Positions 7,196 through 15,234 of a stretch of DNA of 32,615 nucleotides are shown here, piece after piece. The notes under the pieces were generated by a model that worked only from the letters and a program-made list of their open reading frames with translations, did no database searches and had not been told where the DNA came from. This stretch comes from CAXYVX01 sp964292495 (GTDB taxonomy: Bacteria; Patescibacteriota; Saccharimonadia; Saccharimonadales; Saccharimonadaceae). Where the stretch lies: contig CAXYVX010000004.1 of the NCBI GenBank assembly GCA_964292495.1, forward strand, positions 1 through 32,615, read 5' to 3'. Position 1 is the first letter of the stretch. Every line of letters begins with the position of its first letter. The position numbers and the translations under genes are program-made.

Positions 7196-9040
7196 TTATT
7201 CTGTCCGCAAATTTTTTAATGGTGATCGGCGCGTGTTGATCAAAATCGGGAGCATTGAGGCGATGATTCCCACAGTAAAAACTGGCAATAAAACTATAAA
7301 TATAATCGGAGAAAATTCTATTAAACTGAAACTTTTTCGCGGAAATACCATAAAGAAATTAGTGAAAAATAAACTTATCTGCGGCTCAAAAACTGTTTTA
7401 GTAATAGATATTGCGGACAATAAAATTATAATTACTAAACTTGATACTATGAGCGAAAAAATAAATATGTAGGTGAAATAAATCTGCGCAATGTCTGTCC
7501 TGGAATATCCTATCGCACGAAAAACCGTTGTTTCTTTTCGCGAATCACTCAAAACTCGATTCACAACGATGTAGATCAAGATTATCACGAAGAACAACAC
7601 TGTAAAAAATACGCCCAGTAAAATTTTCGCAAAAAGTCCGCTAATGTCCGAAATTGCTGCTGCATTATTTGAAAAACTTTGAATATTTAATGACAAATCT
7701 TTCCCGCAATAATCCTGGGCGCAGTTATATTTTGCAATAAAACTTCTTAACGCGTCCGCTGAATTAAACTCAACAATAAAGCTATCACTTCCGACAAGAA
7801 CCGAAATACTTTCTGGCAAATTCGCGAAAAGTTCCTGATCCTCAACGGAAACATTTTTCGCAAAAAGATCACGTGGAATAACTGGCGATCCTCCTTGCGG
7901 TGTATCAAATGTGGAGGAGGCTAAGTTCTTCAAAAGTTGTTCAGCGCCATCAGTGTTGTTTGCCGAGGCATCGGGCATCAATCCCACAACTTTAAACGTT
8001 AAAATCTTGGTTTTTGGCGCTTCATAATTTGCCGAATTTTTTACGAGTTTTTGCGCAGCTAAATCATAAACCTTTTCATCCGCATCTCTTGTATCACTTG
8101 AAATTTTTGGTTCTGAGCAGTTCAAATTAAGTTCATATTGTAATTTTTTTGTTGAATCTTGATTGGTATTTATTGCGGTTTGCAAATCTGAAATCGAGCC
8201 GGAATTCCTATAACAAACTTTAATCTCAATACTAGAAATTTTTTCGCGAATTTGCTTGGCTTGATCATATTTCGTCTGGTTATTTACAGAATTCGGCAAA
8301 GGCTTGACATTCAAAAGTTCCTCTGCTGTCGCATAGTTTATGATAATCGGAATCTGCCCACTTTTTAGCCCGTTATCAGGCAAAATAAAGCTCTTAACAA
8401 TATCGTCATCAAAAAATGTAAGACCGGATAAATAATTTGCGAGTTTTGATGCTCCGCCAGAACGAATAACATCATCTTGCAACTCCCGACCATCTTTGAT
8501 TGGAGAAAAAACGCCATTATCAGCTGCAACCGTTCCACTCAAACGATAGATATTTTTTGCGCCAGAGTTTTTAACAATTTCGTGAATCTTTACATCGCTT
8601 ACATCCGGATAATTAGTCTTCATATACTCAATAAAAAGTTGATTTGTTATTTCACTATATTTCAATATTTTCGTGCCGTTCATGTTTTGAATCGGATTTT
8701 CAAACGAATTTTCAACATATTGAGTTCCTGCTTTTTGAGCAGCAATTTTCTCCTCAGAAACCTTTTTATTGTAAAGATTTTCAGCGCGCGAAATATAGCT
8801 CTCCGGAAGATTTTGGTATGAAATTTGTGGTTTTTTCTGTGAGATCATCGCTAAAAATCTTCCGTTCAAATCTGTTTTCGCGAAATTATCAAGGCTTTTA
8901 GCCGAATTTATAGTTGCAAAAAATGCGAAAATTAACGCGCTCACCAAAATAGAAATCATTAAAATACTAAACGTCAACCGAACTTTCCGTATCTTAAATT
9001 TTGTTATTGCAAGCGTAAAAGAATCGCGCACTTTAAGCAT
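7196..9040 (-). CDS. ABC transporter permease with C-terminal FtsX-like domain
   Basis: This large permease (about 614 residues from the chosen start) has one N-terminal helix (about residues 20-42), a big extracytoplasmic domain of roughly 440 residues, and three C-terminal helices (about 485-512, 545-570 and 585-607). The loop SDSRKETTVFRAIGYSRTDI after the second helix is the FtsX coupling segment. ATG 9040 is chosen because GGAG lies 6 nt upstream and it overlaps the ATPase stop by 8 nt. An in-frame ATG at 9052 is an alternative. The exported domain contains four Cys residues that could form disulfides. It differs strongly from the MacB-like permease at 4137-5426, so it is a second, distinct system. 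Substrate unknown. Confidence 0.85.
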   Translation of the reverse strand: MLKVRDSFTLAITKFKIRKVRLTFSILMISILVSALIFAFFATINSAKSLDNFAKTDLNGRFLAMISQKKPQISYQNLPESYISRAENLYNKKVSEEKIAAQKAGTQYVENSFENPIQNMNGTKILKYSEITNQLFIEYMKTNYPDVSDVKIHEIVKNSGAKNIYRLSGTVAADNGVFSPIKDGRELQDDVIRSGGASKLANYLSGLTFFDDDIVKSFILPDNGLKSGQIPIIINYATAEELLNVKPLPNSVNNQTKYDQAKQIREKISSIEIKVCYRNSGSISDLQTAINTNQDSTKKLQYELNLNCSEPKISSDTRDADEKVYDLAAQKLVKNSANYEAPKTKILTFKVVGLMPDASANNTDGAEQLLKNLASSTFDTPQGGSPVIPRDLFAKNVSVEDQELFANLPESISVLVGSDSFIVEFNSADALRSFIAKYNCAQDYCGKDLSLNIQSFSNNAAAISDISGLFAKILLGVFFTVLFFVIILIYIVVNRVLSDSRKETTVFRAIGYSRTDIAQIYFTYIFIFSLIVSSLVIIILLSAISITKTVFEPQISLFFTNFFMVFPRKSFSLIEFSPIIFIVLLPVFTVGIIASMLPILINTRRSPLKNLRTE

Positions 9041-9765
9041 TTTCAACTCCATTATTTTGGTTTTTACTATTGAGATTTCCGCGCAAAACTTCAAATTGTT
9101 TTTCGCGAATTTCTATAATTTTTCCGTCAGTAATCCTGATAATCTGGTCAGCCAATTTTGCAATTCCTTCATCATGCGTCACAATAACGAGTGTCATATG
9201 TTTTTCTTGCTGAACTTTTATTAAAAAATCAATAACTTTTCGCGAATTTTCACTGCCAAGATTCCCTGTTGGTTCATCCGCAAACAATATGCTCGGACTA
9301 TTTATCAAGGAACGCGCAATTGCAACGCGCTGAATCTCCCCGCCTGAAAGATTTCTTGGATATTCGTGAATTTTACTATTCAGTCCCACAATTTGAGCCA
9401 GGCTTTTTGCAAAATCCGCTCGATTTTTTCGCGAAATTTTATTAGGAAATGCAGCAGATTCAATATTCTTTTGAACATCTAAAAATGGCTGAAGATAGAA
9501 AAACTGAAACACAGAACCGATTTTATTTCGACGAAATTTTGAAAGTTTTCCATCGCTCATCCTAGCGATATTTTCACCGTCAACAAAAACTTCTCCGTTA
9601 GTAGGTTTATCTAGACCGCTTAATATATTCAAAAGAGTTGATTTTCCACTGCCGCTTGGACCTATGATTGCAGTAAACTTACCCGGCAAGATTGTTAATT
9701 CTGCAATATCCAAAACTAACTGATCACCATATTTCTTTTGAATATTTTTTTAACTCTAATAACAT
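9033..9765 (-). CDS. ABC transporter ATPase, MacB/LolD type, apparently frameshifted near its start
   Basis: Family motifs are complete from Walker A (GPSGSGKST) through Q-loop (FQFFYLQP), signature LSGGEIQR, Walker B/DEPTGNLGSE and the H-loop (IVTHDE). The open frame has no ATG near its start. The first usable codon is TTG 9713, which would remove the first strand and the aromatic A-loop residue that stacks on adenine. Reading from ATG 9765 gives MLLELKKYSKEIW and a stop. If the A7 run (9745-9751) had six As, the frame would read MLLELKNIQKKYGDQLVLDIAEL, an excellent start for this family that continues in frame. The gene is therefore either truncated by one inserted A, switchable by slippage, or affected by a sequencing error. 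Its 3' end overlaps the permease gene, forming a two-gene unit. Confidence 0.8.
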
Positions 9766-9818
9766 ATATTTTAAGTGTATCAAATTAAAAATATTAACAT
9801 AAACATTTTTACAAATCT

Positions 9819-9850
9819 AAAAAATCCGCCCATTTTCAGGACGGATTTTT
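9819..9850 (-). terminator. Rho-independent terminator of fusA
   Basis: In the minus-strand RNA AAAAAUCCGUCC pairs with GGGCGGAUUUUU (one G-U pair) around a short loop, and ends in a U-run. It separates fusA from the second ABC pair. Confidence 0.88.
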
Positions 9851-9865
9851 GATCGATTTCGCGAA

Positions 9866-11965
9866 TTATTTCGCGCGCTTTTCGATGATCTCTTTCGCGA
9901 CATTTGGCGGTACTTCTTCGTACTGCGCGAGCTCCATCGAGCTGGCCGCGCGACCCTGCGACATCGAGCGCAGATCGGTCGTATAACCAAACGTTTGCGC
10001 CAGCGGAACAAAACCAATAATCTGTTTCGCGCCGCCCATCAAATCTTCCATGCTCTCAATGCGGCCACGGCGAGAGTTCAAATCTCCGATCACGTCGCCC
10101 ATGAATTCTTCTGGGGTGACAATCGTCATTTTCATCACCGGTTCCAACAAGACTGGTTGAGCTTGTTTGACTCCATCGCGAGTCGCCATAGCACCGGCCA
10201 TCTTAAAGGCTAATTCCGAAGAGTCAACCGGATGGAAAGAACCGTCGTGAAGCGTGGCTTTGACGTCAACAACTGGATATCCAGCAATAACACCGCTGTC
10301 CAAAGTTTCACGAACACCGTTCTCAACTGGTTTGCGGTATTCCTGCGGAACAACACCACCTTTGATTTCGTCGATGAATTCAAAACCTTTTCCTGGTTCA
10401 TTCGGTTCAAATCTAATGACAACATCACCGTACTGACCGCGTCCACCGGACTGTTTGACGTATTTATTCTGGACATCCGCTGTGCCACGAATTGTTTCGC
10501 GGAAAGCAACTTGCGGTTCGCCAACATTCGCTTCCACGCCGAATTCGCGCTTCATACGATCAATGTAAATGTCCAGGTGAAGCTCACCCATTCCGCGAAG
10601 AATGGTCTGGCCAGTTTCTTCGTCAGTGTGAACTTTGAAAGTCGGGTCTTCCTCTGTCAGGCGCTGAATCGCCATTGACATTTTCTCTTGGTCAGCCTTT
10701 GTTTTCGGCTCAACAGCCATGGAAACTGGTGGATCGACGAAGGTGATTTCCTCCAAGTGAATCGGGTGCGCGGTATCAGCCAAAGTTGCACCGGTCGTTG
10801 TGCCTTTAAGTCCGATCACAGCCGCAATGTCTCCCGCTTCAATCTTATCAATATCCTCGCGTTTATCCGCAAACATTCGCACGATGCGTCCGACGCGCTC
10901 TTTTTCACCGGTCATCGTGTTCAAAACATAGCTACCAGCGGTCAAAACACCACTGTAAACGCGGATGAAAATCAGTTTTCCAACAAACGGATCGGTTGCG
11001 ATCTTAAATGCCAACGCAGAAAGCGGTTCGTCGTTGGTCGGTTTTCGCGAAATTTCTTCGCCTTTGTTGTCTTTTCCAAAAACTTCGCCGACATCAATCG
11101 GGCTAGGCAAATAGTCTGCAATGAGGTCAAGAACTTTCTCAACGATCACGCCGCGTCCGTCACCACCGGTCATCGGATAAAATTCACCAGACAAAACGGC
11201 TTTGCGGATCGCGCTTTTCAGCTCATCCTCGCTGATCGATTCTTCGCCCTTGTCCAAATATCGTTCAAACAATTCGTCGTCATATTCGACAGCTTTTTCA
11301 ACCAGCAAATTGCGAGCTTCTTTGGCTTTTTCAACCATATCCACCGGGATTTCGCCAACCGTCAACTCGTGAGCTTTGTAGCCCTCAGAATCTTCTGGGT
11401 AGGTGTAAGATTTCATGTCAACCAAGTCAACAATTCCGTTAATTTCCTTCTCAAAACCAATCGGTAAGTGAATCGGCAAAACATTTTTACTTAAACGGGC
11501 GCGCACGGATTCCATGGATTTATAGAAATCTCCACCAATCTGGTTAATTTTGTTCGCGAAAATCACGCGCGGGATCGAGTATTTGTTGGCCTGGCGCCAC
11601 ACGGTTTCAGACTGCGCTTCCACGCCCATTTTACCGTCAAGCACCAGAACCGCACCGTCCAAAACGCGCAGCGAGCGCTCAACTTCCGCTGTAAAGTCAA
11701 TGTGCCCCGGCGTGTCAATAATGTTGATTTTCTTGCCTTTCCAGTAAGCGGTGACAGCGGCGGAAGTAATTGTGATTCCGCGCTCTTTTTCCTGCTCCAT
11801 CCAGTCGGTCGTCGCGCTGTCGCCGTTCGCGCCGCGCACTTCACCAATCTTGTGTTTCAAACCTGTTCGGTACAAAATTCCTTCGGTCGTGGTGGTTTTT
11901 CCTGCGTCAATGTGAGCAATAATTCCGACGTTTCTAAAATCTTTTAGCTCGTATTTTTCAGCCAT
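9866..11965 (-). CDS. fusA: Translation elongation factor G
   Basis: EF-G drives ribosomal translocation using GTP. At 699 residues it has normal length and all five domains. Visible motifs are the P-loop AHIDAGKTT (residues 17-25), the switch I region RGITIT, switch II DTPGHIDFT (84-92), and the domain IV/V signatures through to the C-terminus. The guanine-recognition motif reads N138-K139-I140-N141, so the usually invariant Asp of NKxD is Asn (codon AAC at 11545-11543). ATG 11965 has a GAAAGGA Shine-Dalgarno. The gene stands apart from rpsL-rpsG, separated by five unrelated genes, and has its own promoter, long leader and terminator. The Asn could be lineage-specific, and I cannot tell whether another EF-G gene exists in the genome. 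Confidence 0.97.
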   Translation of the reverse strand: MAEKYELKDFRNVGIIAHIDAGKTTTTEGILYRTGLKHKIGEVRGANGDSATTDWMEQEKERGITITSAAVTAYWKGKKINIIDTPGHIDFTAEVERSLRVLDGAVLVLDGKMGVEAQSETVWRQANKYSIPRVIFANKINQIGGDFYKSMESVRARLSKNVLPIHLPIGFEKEINGIVDLVDMKSYTYPEDSEGYKAHELTVGEIPVDMVEKAKEARNLLVEKAVEYDDELFERYLDKGEESISEDELKSAIRKAVLSGEFYPMTGGDGRGVIVEKVLDLIADYLPSPIDVGEVFGKDNKGEEISRKPTNDEPLSALAFKIATDPFVGKLIFIRVYSGVLTAGSYVLNTMTGEKERVGRIVRMFADKREDIDKIEAGDIAAVIGLKGTTTGATLADTAHPIHLEEITFVDPPVSMAVEPKTKADQEKMSMAIQRLTEEDPTFKVHTDEETGQTILRGMGELHLDIYIDRMKREFGVEANVGEPQVAFRETIRGTADVQNKYVKQSGGRGQYGDVVIRFEPNEPGKGFEFIDEIKGGVVPQEYRKPVENGVRETLDSGVIAGYPVVDVKATLHDGSFHPVDSSELAFKMAGAMATRDGVKQAQPVLLEPVMKMTIVTPEEFMGDVIGDLNSRRGRIESMEDLMGGAKQIIGFVPLAQTFGYTTDLRSMSQGRAASSMELAQYEEVPPNVAKEIIEKRAK

Positions 11966-11979
11966 GTTTTCCTTTCTTT

Positions 11980-12072
11980 TTCGCGAATTTTCCGTTTTCG
12001 CGAATTTACGTATTTTATTATGATGTTTCTGACTTGTCGCGGAACAAAATCCCGCGGTTTAACGCTTCCGCG
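11980..12072 (-). promoter_or_regulatory. Structured leader of fusA: three alternative GC-rich arms and a palindrome pair
   Basis: Reading the minus strand, three elements can pair in mutually exclusive ways. Arm 1 is CGCGGAA (12072-12066), arm 2 is CCGCGGGA (12057-12050), and arm 3 is TTCCGCG (12044-12038). Arm 1 pairs perfectly with arm 3 (7 bp), arm 2 pairs with arm 3 (7 bp with one G-U), and arm 1 shares 5 bp with arm 2. Closer to fusA, two TTCGCGAA copies (11997-12004 and 11980-11987) can form an 8-bp hairpin just upstream of the Shine-Dalgarno. No U-run follows the arms, so transcription termination is not indicated. Confidence 0.45.
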
Positions 12073-12114
12073 CTACCGCTGCGACGTCGGTGTGTCGATA
12101 TCGGTTTCAGTCAT
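12073..12114 (-). CDS. Possible 13-residue leader peptide upstream of fusA
   Basis: ATG 12114 follows an AGAAAGGA Shine-Dalgarno at good spacing and opens a frame of 13 codons (MTETDIDTPTSQR) ending at TAG 12073-12075. Its stop adjoins the first of three GC-rich arms that can pair alternatively, an arrangement like a leader-peptide attenuator. A run of Thr/Asp codons is the only compositional feature. It could also be a chance ORF. The ribosome-binding site is as good as that of real genes nearby. Confidence 0.4.
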   Translation of the reverse strand: MTETDIDTPTSQR

Positions 12115-12180
12115 ATCATCCTTTCTTACTTTTTCGCGAAGTTTATCGTTTTCACAACAAAAAATTCTCGCAAAATTGCT

Positions 12181-12216
12181 TGAATCTATCTTAACAAATT
12201 TCGCAAAAAACTCCAA
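12181..12216 (-). promoter_or_regulatory. Promoter of fusA and its leader
   Basis: TTGGAG (12216-12211), a 17-bp spacer and an extended -10, TGT-TAAGAT (-10 at 12193-12188), lie on the minus strand. The predicted start near 12181 gives fusA a leader of about 215 nt. Confidence 0.55.
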
Positions 12217-12231
12217 ATAGTTTTCACAAAA

Positions 12232-13194
12232 TTAAAATTTTCTCTTTGTACTATTAGATACTTTCCATTGTTCTTTAGCTTTGATAAACCCGCACCTCGT
12301 AAAAGTCAACTCGATTTCGAGAGATATTCTCCATATAAACTTCAACAAAATATACAGGCTCCAATAAAATTTTTCACAGAAATTAACTTTCGCGAATTTT
12401 CTCCAGTTAGTTTTTCGCGGCATTTTACCGAACTTGCGATATTCCGGAAACCATTTCATGATTTTTACAAGCTCGATATTAGCTCGACGATACATCTCAC
12501 GCCATTCCGAAAATCCCTCAATCGGTCGCGAAAAAACTTGCGGGTTTTTTACCTGAAAAATACTGTCTTCGCCATATTTTTTAATAATATAAAACGACAA
12601 AATTATATCGTCGGTCATGATTCCGCGGCCATATTTTAGTAAAGATTTGCCTTTTTCTGCGCGTGCTAAAATCTCGTTTTGTGGTGGAATATTCCAATCG
12701 CGAATCGCGAACATTCGTCCGTGGAAATATCTTCGCGAATACAATAATTTTTCAGAGGTATATAATTTATAAATTCGCGAAACGAGCGTCGGATTTTTCG
12801 GCCAAACGTATTTTGATTCCGCATATGAAATCATAATTTTTGCGTTTTTTTGCATCGGTCTTAACAACTCAAAAATCGCATTCTTTGCGATTTTTACATC
12901 CGCGTCAATAAAAACTACTGGCTTATTCTTCGCGGAATTCCAGATTTTTCGCTGTGATTCAATTAAATTTTTCGCGAAAATTATTTTAATTTTTATTTTA
13001 GATCTTTTCGCGAATTTTTTAACTTCATTTTTAGTGTTATCTGTAGTTTGATTAATACAAATAATAATTTCTGGTTTTTTCACAAAACTTTCCAATGATT
13101 CTTCGACTGATCTTAAGCAATCGAAAATCAAATTTTCTTCGTTTTTCGCACAAATTCCAATCGTAAAATTGAAATTATCCAACGTATTTTTCAT
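12232..13194 (-). CDS. Family 2 glycosyltransferase
   Basis: The 320-residue protein would transfer a sugar from a nucleotide donor to an envelope polymer or lipid. It begins with a GT-A fold: FTIGICAKNEE, the second strand IIICINQTTDNT, and the metal-binding DADV (residues 97-100, after VVFI). A TDDI segment near residue 205 fits the later acidic motif of GT2 enzymes. Residues about 270-300 hold one possible membrane-associated stretch (WSLYILLKFIWRISLEI). The C-terminus is very basic. It overlaps the phosphatase gene upstream by 20 nt and lacks a Shine-Dalgarno, so translation is probably coupled. Composition is strongly Lys/Ile/Phe-rich, with many TTCGCGAA copies. Substrate unknown. Confidence 0.82.
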   Translation of the reverse strand: MKNTLDNFNFTIGICAKNEENLIFDCLRSVEESLESFVKKPEIIICINQTTDNTKNEVKKFAKRSKIKIKIIFAKNLIESQRKIWNSAKNKPVVFIDADVKIAKNAIFELLRPMQKNAKIMISYAESKYVWPKNPTLVSRIYKLYTSEKLLYSRRYFHGRMFAIRDWNIPPQNEILARAEKGKSLLKYGRGIMTDDIILSFYIIKKYGEDSIFQVKNPQVFSRPIEGFSEWREMYRRANIELVKIMKWFPEYRKFGKMPRKTNWRKFAKVNFCEKFYWSLYILLKFIWRISLEIELTFTRCGFIKAKEQWKVSNSTKRKF

Positions 13195-13831
13195 TTTTCA
13201 ATTTATTATCTAATTTTGTAATCTCCGCCAAAATTTTTTCGTAATCACCTTCGCGAATTTCAAACATTTTCAGCTCGCCGTTTTCGGTATGATGCCTACC
13301 ACTTTTATCTTCGTGAATTTTCTTTAATAAAATTTCCATCACCGCGATCGGACTGCTGTGCGAAATCACCACAACAATATCTTTTTCGCGAAAATTTTTT
13401 ACAATGTCCGCTAAAAATCGGTAAAGTCGCACTCGAAATTCATAAGAATTTTCTCCATATTCTCCCATCCGTATTCGCAGATTTCCGCCGACTTGTTCGC
13501 GAAAAGTTGCGTCCATTTCATTCTTAATTTCGTCATGCTTTCCATTAAAATCACCAAAATCAATTTCCTTAATTCGTTCGTCGATGACTATTTTTTTTCG
13601 CGAAAAACCAATTTCGTTTGCAAAAATTTCCGCACTCATTTTTGCTCGCAGAACCGGTGAAGCAAAAATTTCACCCGGTGCTTTTCCAAATTTTTCGCGA
13701 AAACTTTTTGCGGTTTCGCGAATTTGTTCCTCGCCATTTTTTGTTAATTTATATTCGTCGCAAATTCGGCTTGACCGCGCGTGATTTACATTTGATTCAG
13801 CCTCGCCATGCCGCAAGAAAATTATCTTCAT
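13175..13831 (-). CDS. Histidine phosphatase (phosphoglycerate mutase-like)
   Basis: The 218-residue protein shows the branch 1 histidine phosphatase layout. The catalytic LRHGE lies at residues 6-10 (His8 would be phosphorylated), the helix after FASPVLRAKMSAE supplies the conserved Arg, and VISHSSP carries the second His. Substrates of this family range from phosphoglycerate to nucleotides, sugar phosphates and phosphoproteins, and none can be chosen here. A -10 element places the transcript start at or next to the ATG, with no separate leader, so a leaderless message is likely. It forms a two-gene unit with the overlapping glycosyltransferase gene, which hints at a sugar- or envelope-related role, but this is inference. 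Confidence 0.87.
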   Translation of the reverse strand: MKIIFLRHGEAESNVNHARSSRICDEYKLTKNGEEQIRETAKSFREKFGKAPGEIFASPVLRAKMSAEIFANEIGFSRKKIVIDERIKEIDFGDFNGKHDEIKNEMDATFREQVGGNLRIRMGEYGENSYEFRVRLYRFLADIVKNFREKDIVVVISHSSPIAVMEILLKKIHEDKSGRHHTENGELKMFEIREGDYEKILAEITKLDNKLKNEKYVG

Positions 13832-13865
13832 CCTATGATTTTAATATATTTAAATGATTTTACAA
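13831..13865 (-). promoter_or_regulatory. Promoter of the phosphatase-glycosyltransferase pair, leaderless
   Basis: TTGTAA (13865-13860), a 16-bp spacer and TAAAAT (13843-13838) lie on the minus strand. The seventh nt after the -10 is the A of ATG 13831. Confidence 0.55.
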
Positions 13866-13939
13866 AGATGTATATCCAAATATCAAATATTTTTCGCAAT
13901 TATAATTTGGTGCAATGATGGAAATTTGCGGATTTTTCA

Positions 13940-14569
13940 CTACAAAATTTCCTCTGTTTTCGCGAAAACTTTTACCGCCATTTCCGCGTGCACCACATCC
14001 GAAAAATGAACGCCGTCCTCCGACAAATCAATGTCTTCAATTTCCAGAAATTCATTTTTTGCGAGCGATTTTTTCGCGAAATTATTCGCGGTTTTTCGCA
14101 CTGAGTTTCTCATCCCGCCCGGTTTTGGCACAAAATTTGGCGGTAAAATAAATAGAATTTTGATCGTTTTTTCCTCACGTATTTCATGAATCTTCGTTTT
14201 ATACCACAAAATATTTCGTGAAATTTCATCTGGCGATAAATCATATTTCGGCTTTAAATCGTTTGTCCCGAGTGCGATAATTATCAAATTAAAATCTAAA
14301 TTTTTCGTGATTTTTTTCGCAAAATCCGCTTTGCTGTTCAACGTTTTTTCGTCATTTTCTTCGTCGCCGGCAACGCGCGAATTCAGTCCATCGATCATAA
14401 TTTTTACATTTCCCGTGCCGTATTTTTTGCGAATTTTATCCGAAAAAATTCCCGCCCAGCGCGTTTTTTCGTCCAATTGGCGAATTTTTATTTCCGGATT
14501 TTCGCGAAATTCGCGCGGAATTTTCCGATAACCCCACACATTTGAGTCGCCATAAATCAAAATTTTCAT
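13940..14569 (-). CDS. SGNH/GDSL-family hydrolase
   Basis: The 209-residue protein has all the expected blocks: GDSN at residues 7-10 (nucleophile Ser9), a Gly in block II (NSRVAGDE region), GTND at 101-104, and DGVHFS at 185-190 with the Asp and His of the catalytic triad. Enzymes of this fold are esterases, lipases or acetylesterases, often acting on lipids or on acetyl groups of polysaccharides. No signal peptide is seen, so it is probably cytoplasmic. ATG 14569 is preferred because GAAAGGTG lies 5 nt upstream and the family motif starts right after it. An upstream ATG at 14605 would add 12 charged residues. The 92-nt gap to the CYTH gene holds a 6-bp hairpin (GTGGAA/TTCCAC at 14644-14658) without a U-run. 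Confidence 0.87.
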   Translation of the reverse strand: MKILIYGDSNVWGYRKIPREFRENPEIKIRQLDEKTRWAGIFSDKIRKKYGTGNVKIMIDGLNSRVAGDEENDEKTLNSKADFAKKITKNLDFNLIIIALGTNDLKPKYDLSPDEISRNILWYKTKIHEIREEKTIKILFILPPNFVPKPGGMRNSVRKTANNFAKKSLAKNEFLEIEDIDLSEDGVHFSDVVHAEMAVKVFAKTEEIL

Positions 14570-14661
14570 CGTTTCACCTTTCTTATTTTCTTTATCGCGC
14601 GCCACAAAAATTCATGATAATTTCGCGAATTTCAACCTAACGTGTGGAATTTTTCCACTCG

Positions 14662-15234
14662 TTATTTTATCTCTCCTGTTGCGATCATCACCAAATCGCG
14701 ATACGGCAATTTGACTTTCACGAAATTTTCCACGCCCAATAATTTTTCCGCCGCCGCCAAAATTTCGCGCGCCGATTTTTCATTTTCCGACAAAACTTCA
14801 GTCTCCACGAAAAATCCAACCCCCGCCAAATCATCAATCGCCACCGTCAAGCCCGGAAATTTTCGCGAAACAAACGCCGCGCGCGTTTTATCGACCACCG
14901 CCAATTTTTTCATATCCAAATTCGCTAAAAGTTCGATCAAAACCGGCACGTCGTTTCGCGAAATCGGCACGTTTGTTTCGTGTTTCGCGATCGTGCCACC
15001 GGTGGAATTCGCCACGGAACTAGCCGGTTTGTAAGTCAATTCACAAAATTCCTTTTTCTCGCGAATCCGCAAACATTCGACCGTTTTCATAAAATCCACG
15101 TCCGGACGCGAAAAATAAGTGTCGATTTCGCGAGTTTTATATTCTTTCACAAATCCGTTTTTACGCAAGATTTCGCGAAATTTTTCCACGTTTTTTAATT
15201 CGCGTTTATTTTCTACTTCTATTAATTTTGTCAT
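14662..15234 (-). CDS. CYTH-domain phosphatase/cyclase-like protein
   Basis: The 190-residue protein carries the CYTH signature ExExK at its N-terminus (IEVENKREL). Spaced charged residues follow that would line the tunnel: CLRIREKK, ELTYK, VDKTRAAF, VAIDD and FVETEV. CYTH proteins bind triphosphates in a tunnel with divalent metals and act as inorganic triphosphatases, thiamine triphosphatases or class IV adenylate cyclases. The EVENK start and length are close to class IV cyclase/ThTPase-like bacterial members, but the substrate cannot be assigned. It starts 4 nt inside the methyltransferase gene (ATGA overlap), with a strong AAGGAGGT Shine-Dalgarno. It would share the unusual poly-G promoter at 16617-16641. 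Confidence 0.85.
   Translation of the reverse strand: MTKLIEVENKRELKNVEKFREILRKNGFVKEYKTREIDTYFSRPDVDFMKTVECLRIREKKEFCELTYKPASSVANSTGGTIAKHETNVPISRNDVPVLIELLANLDMKKLAVVDKTRAAFVSRKFPGLTVAIDDLAGVGFFVETEVLSENEKSAREILAAAEKLLGVENFVKVKLPYRDLVMIATGEIK

Noticed and set aside
9033..9713. TTG 9713 as the true start of the second ABC ATPase
   Set aside because: It removes the A-loop and first strand. A one-base change in A7 restores a typical N-terminus from ATG 9765.
10688..11467. Plus-strand open frame opposite fusA
   Set aside because: It is antisense to a certain gene and has no family features.
13832..13939. Terminator between the SGNH hydrolase and phosphatase genes
   Set aside because: Only weak AT-rich complementarity is present, with no stable stem followed by a T-run.
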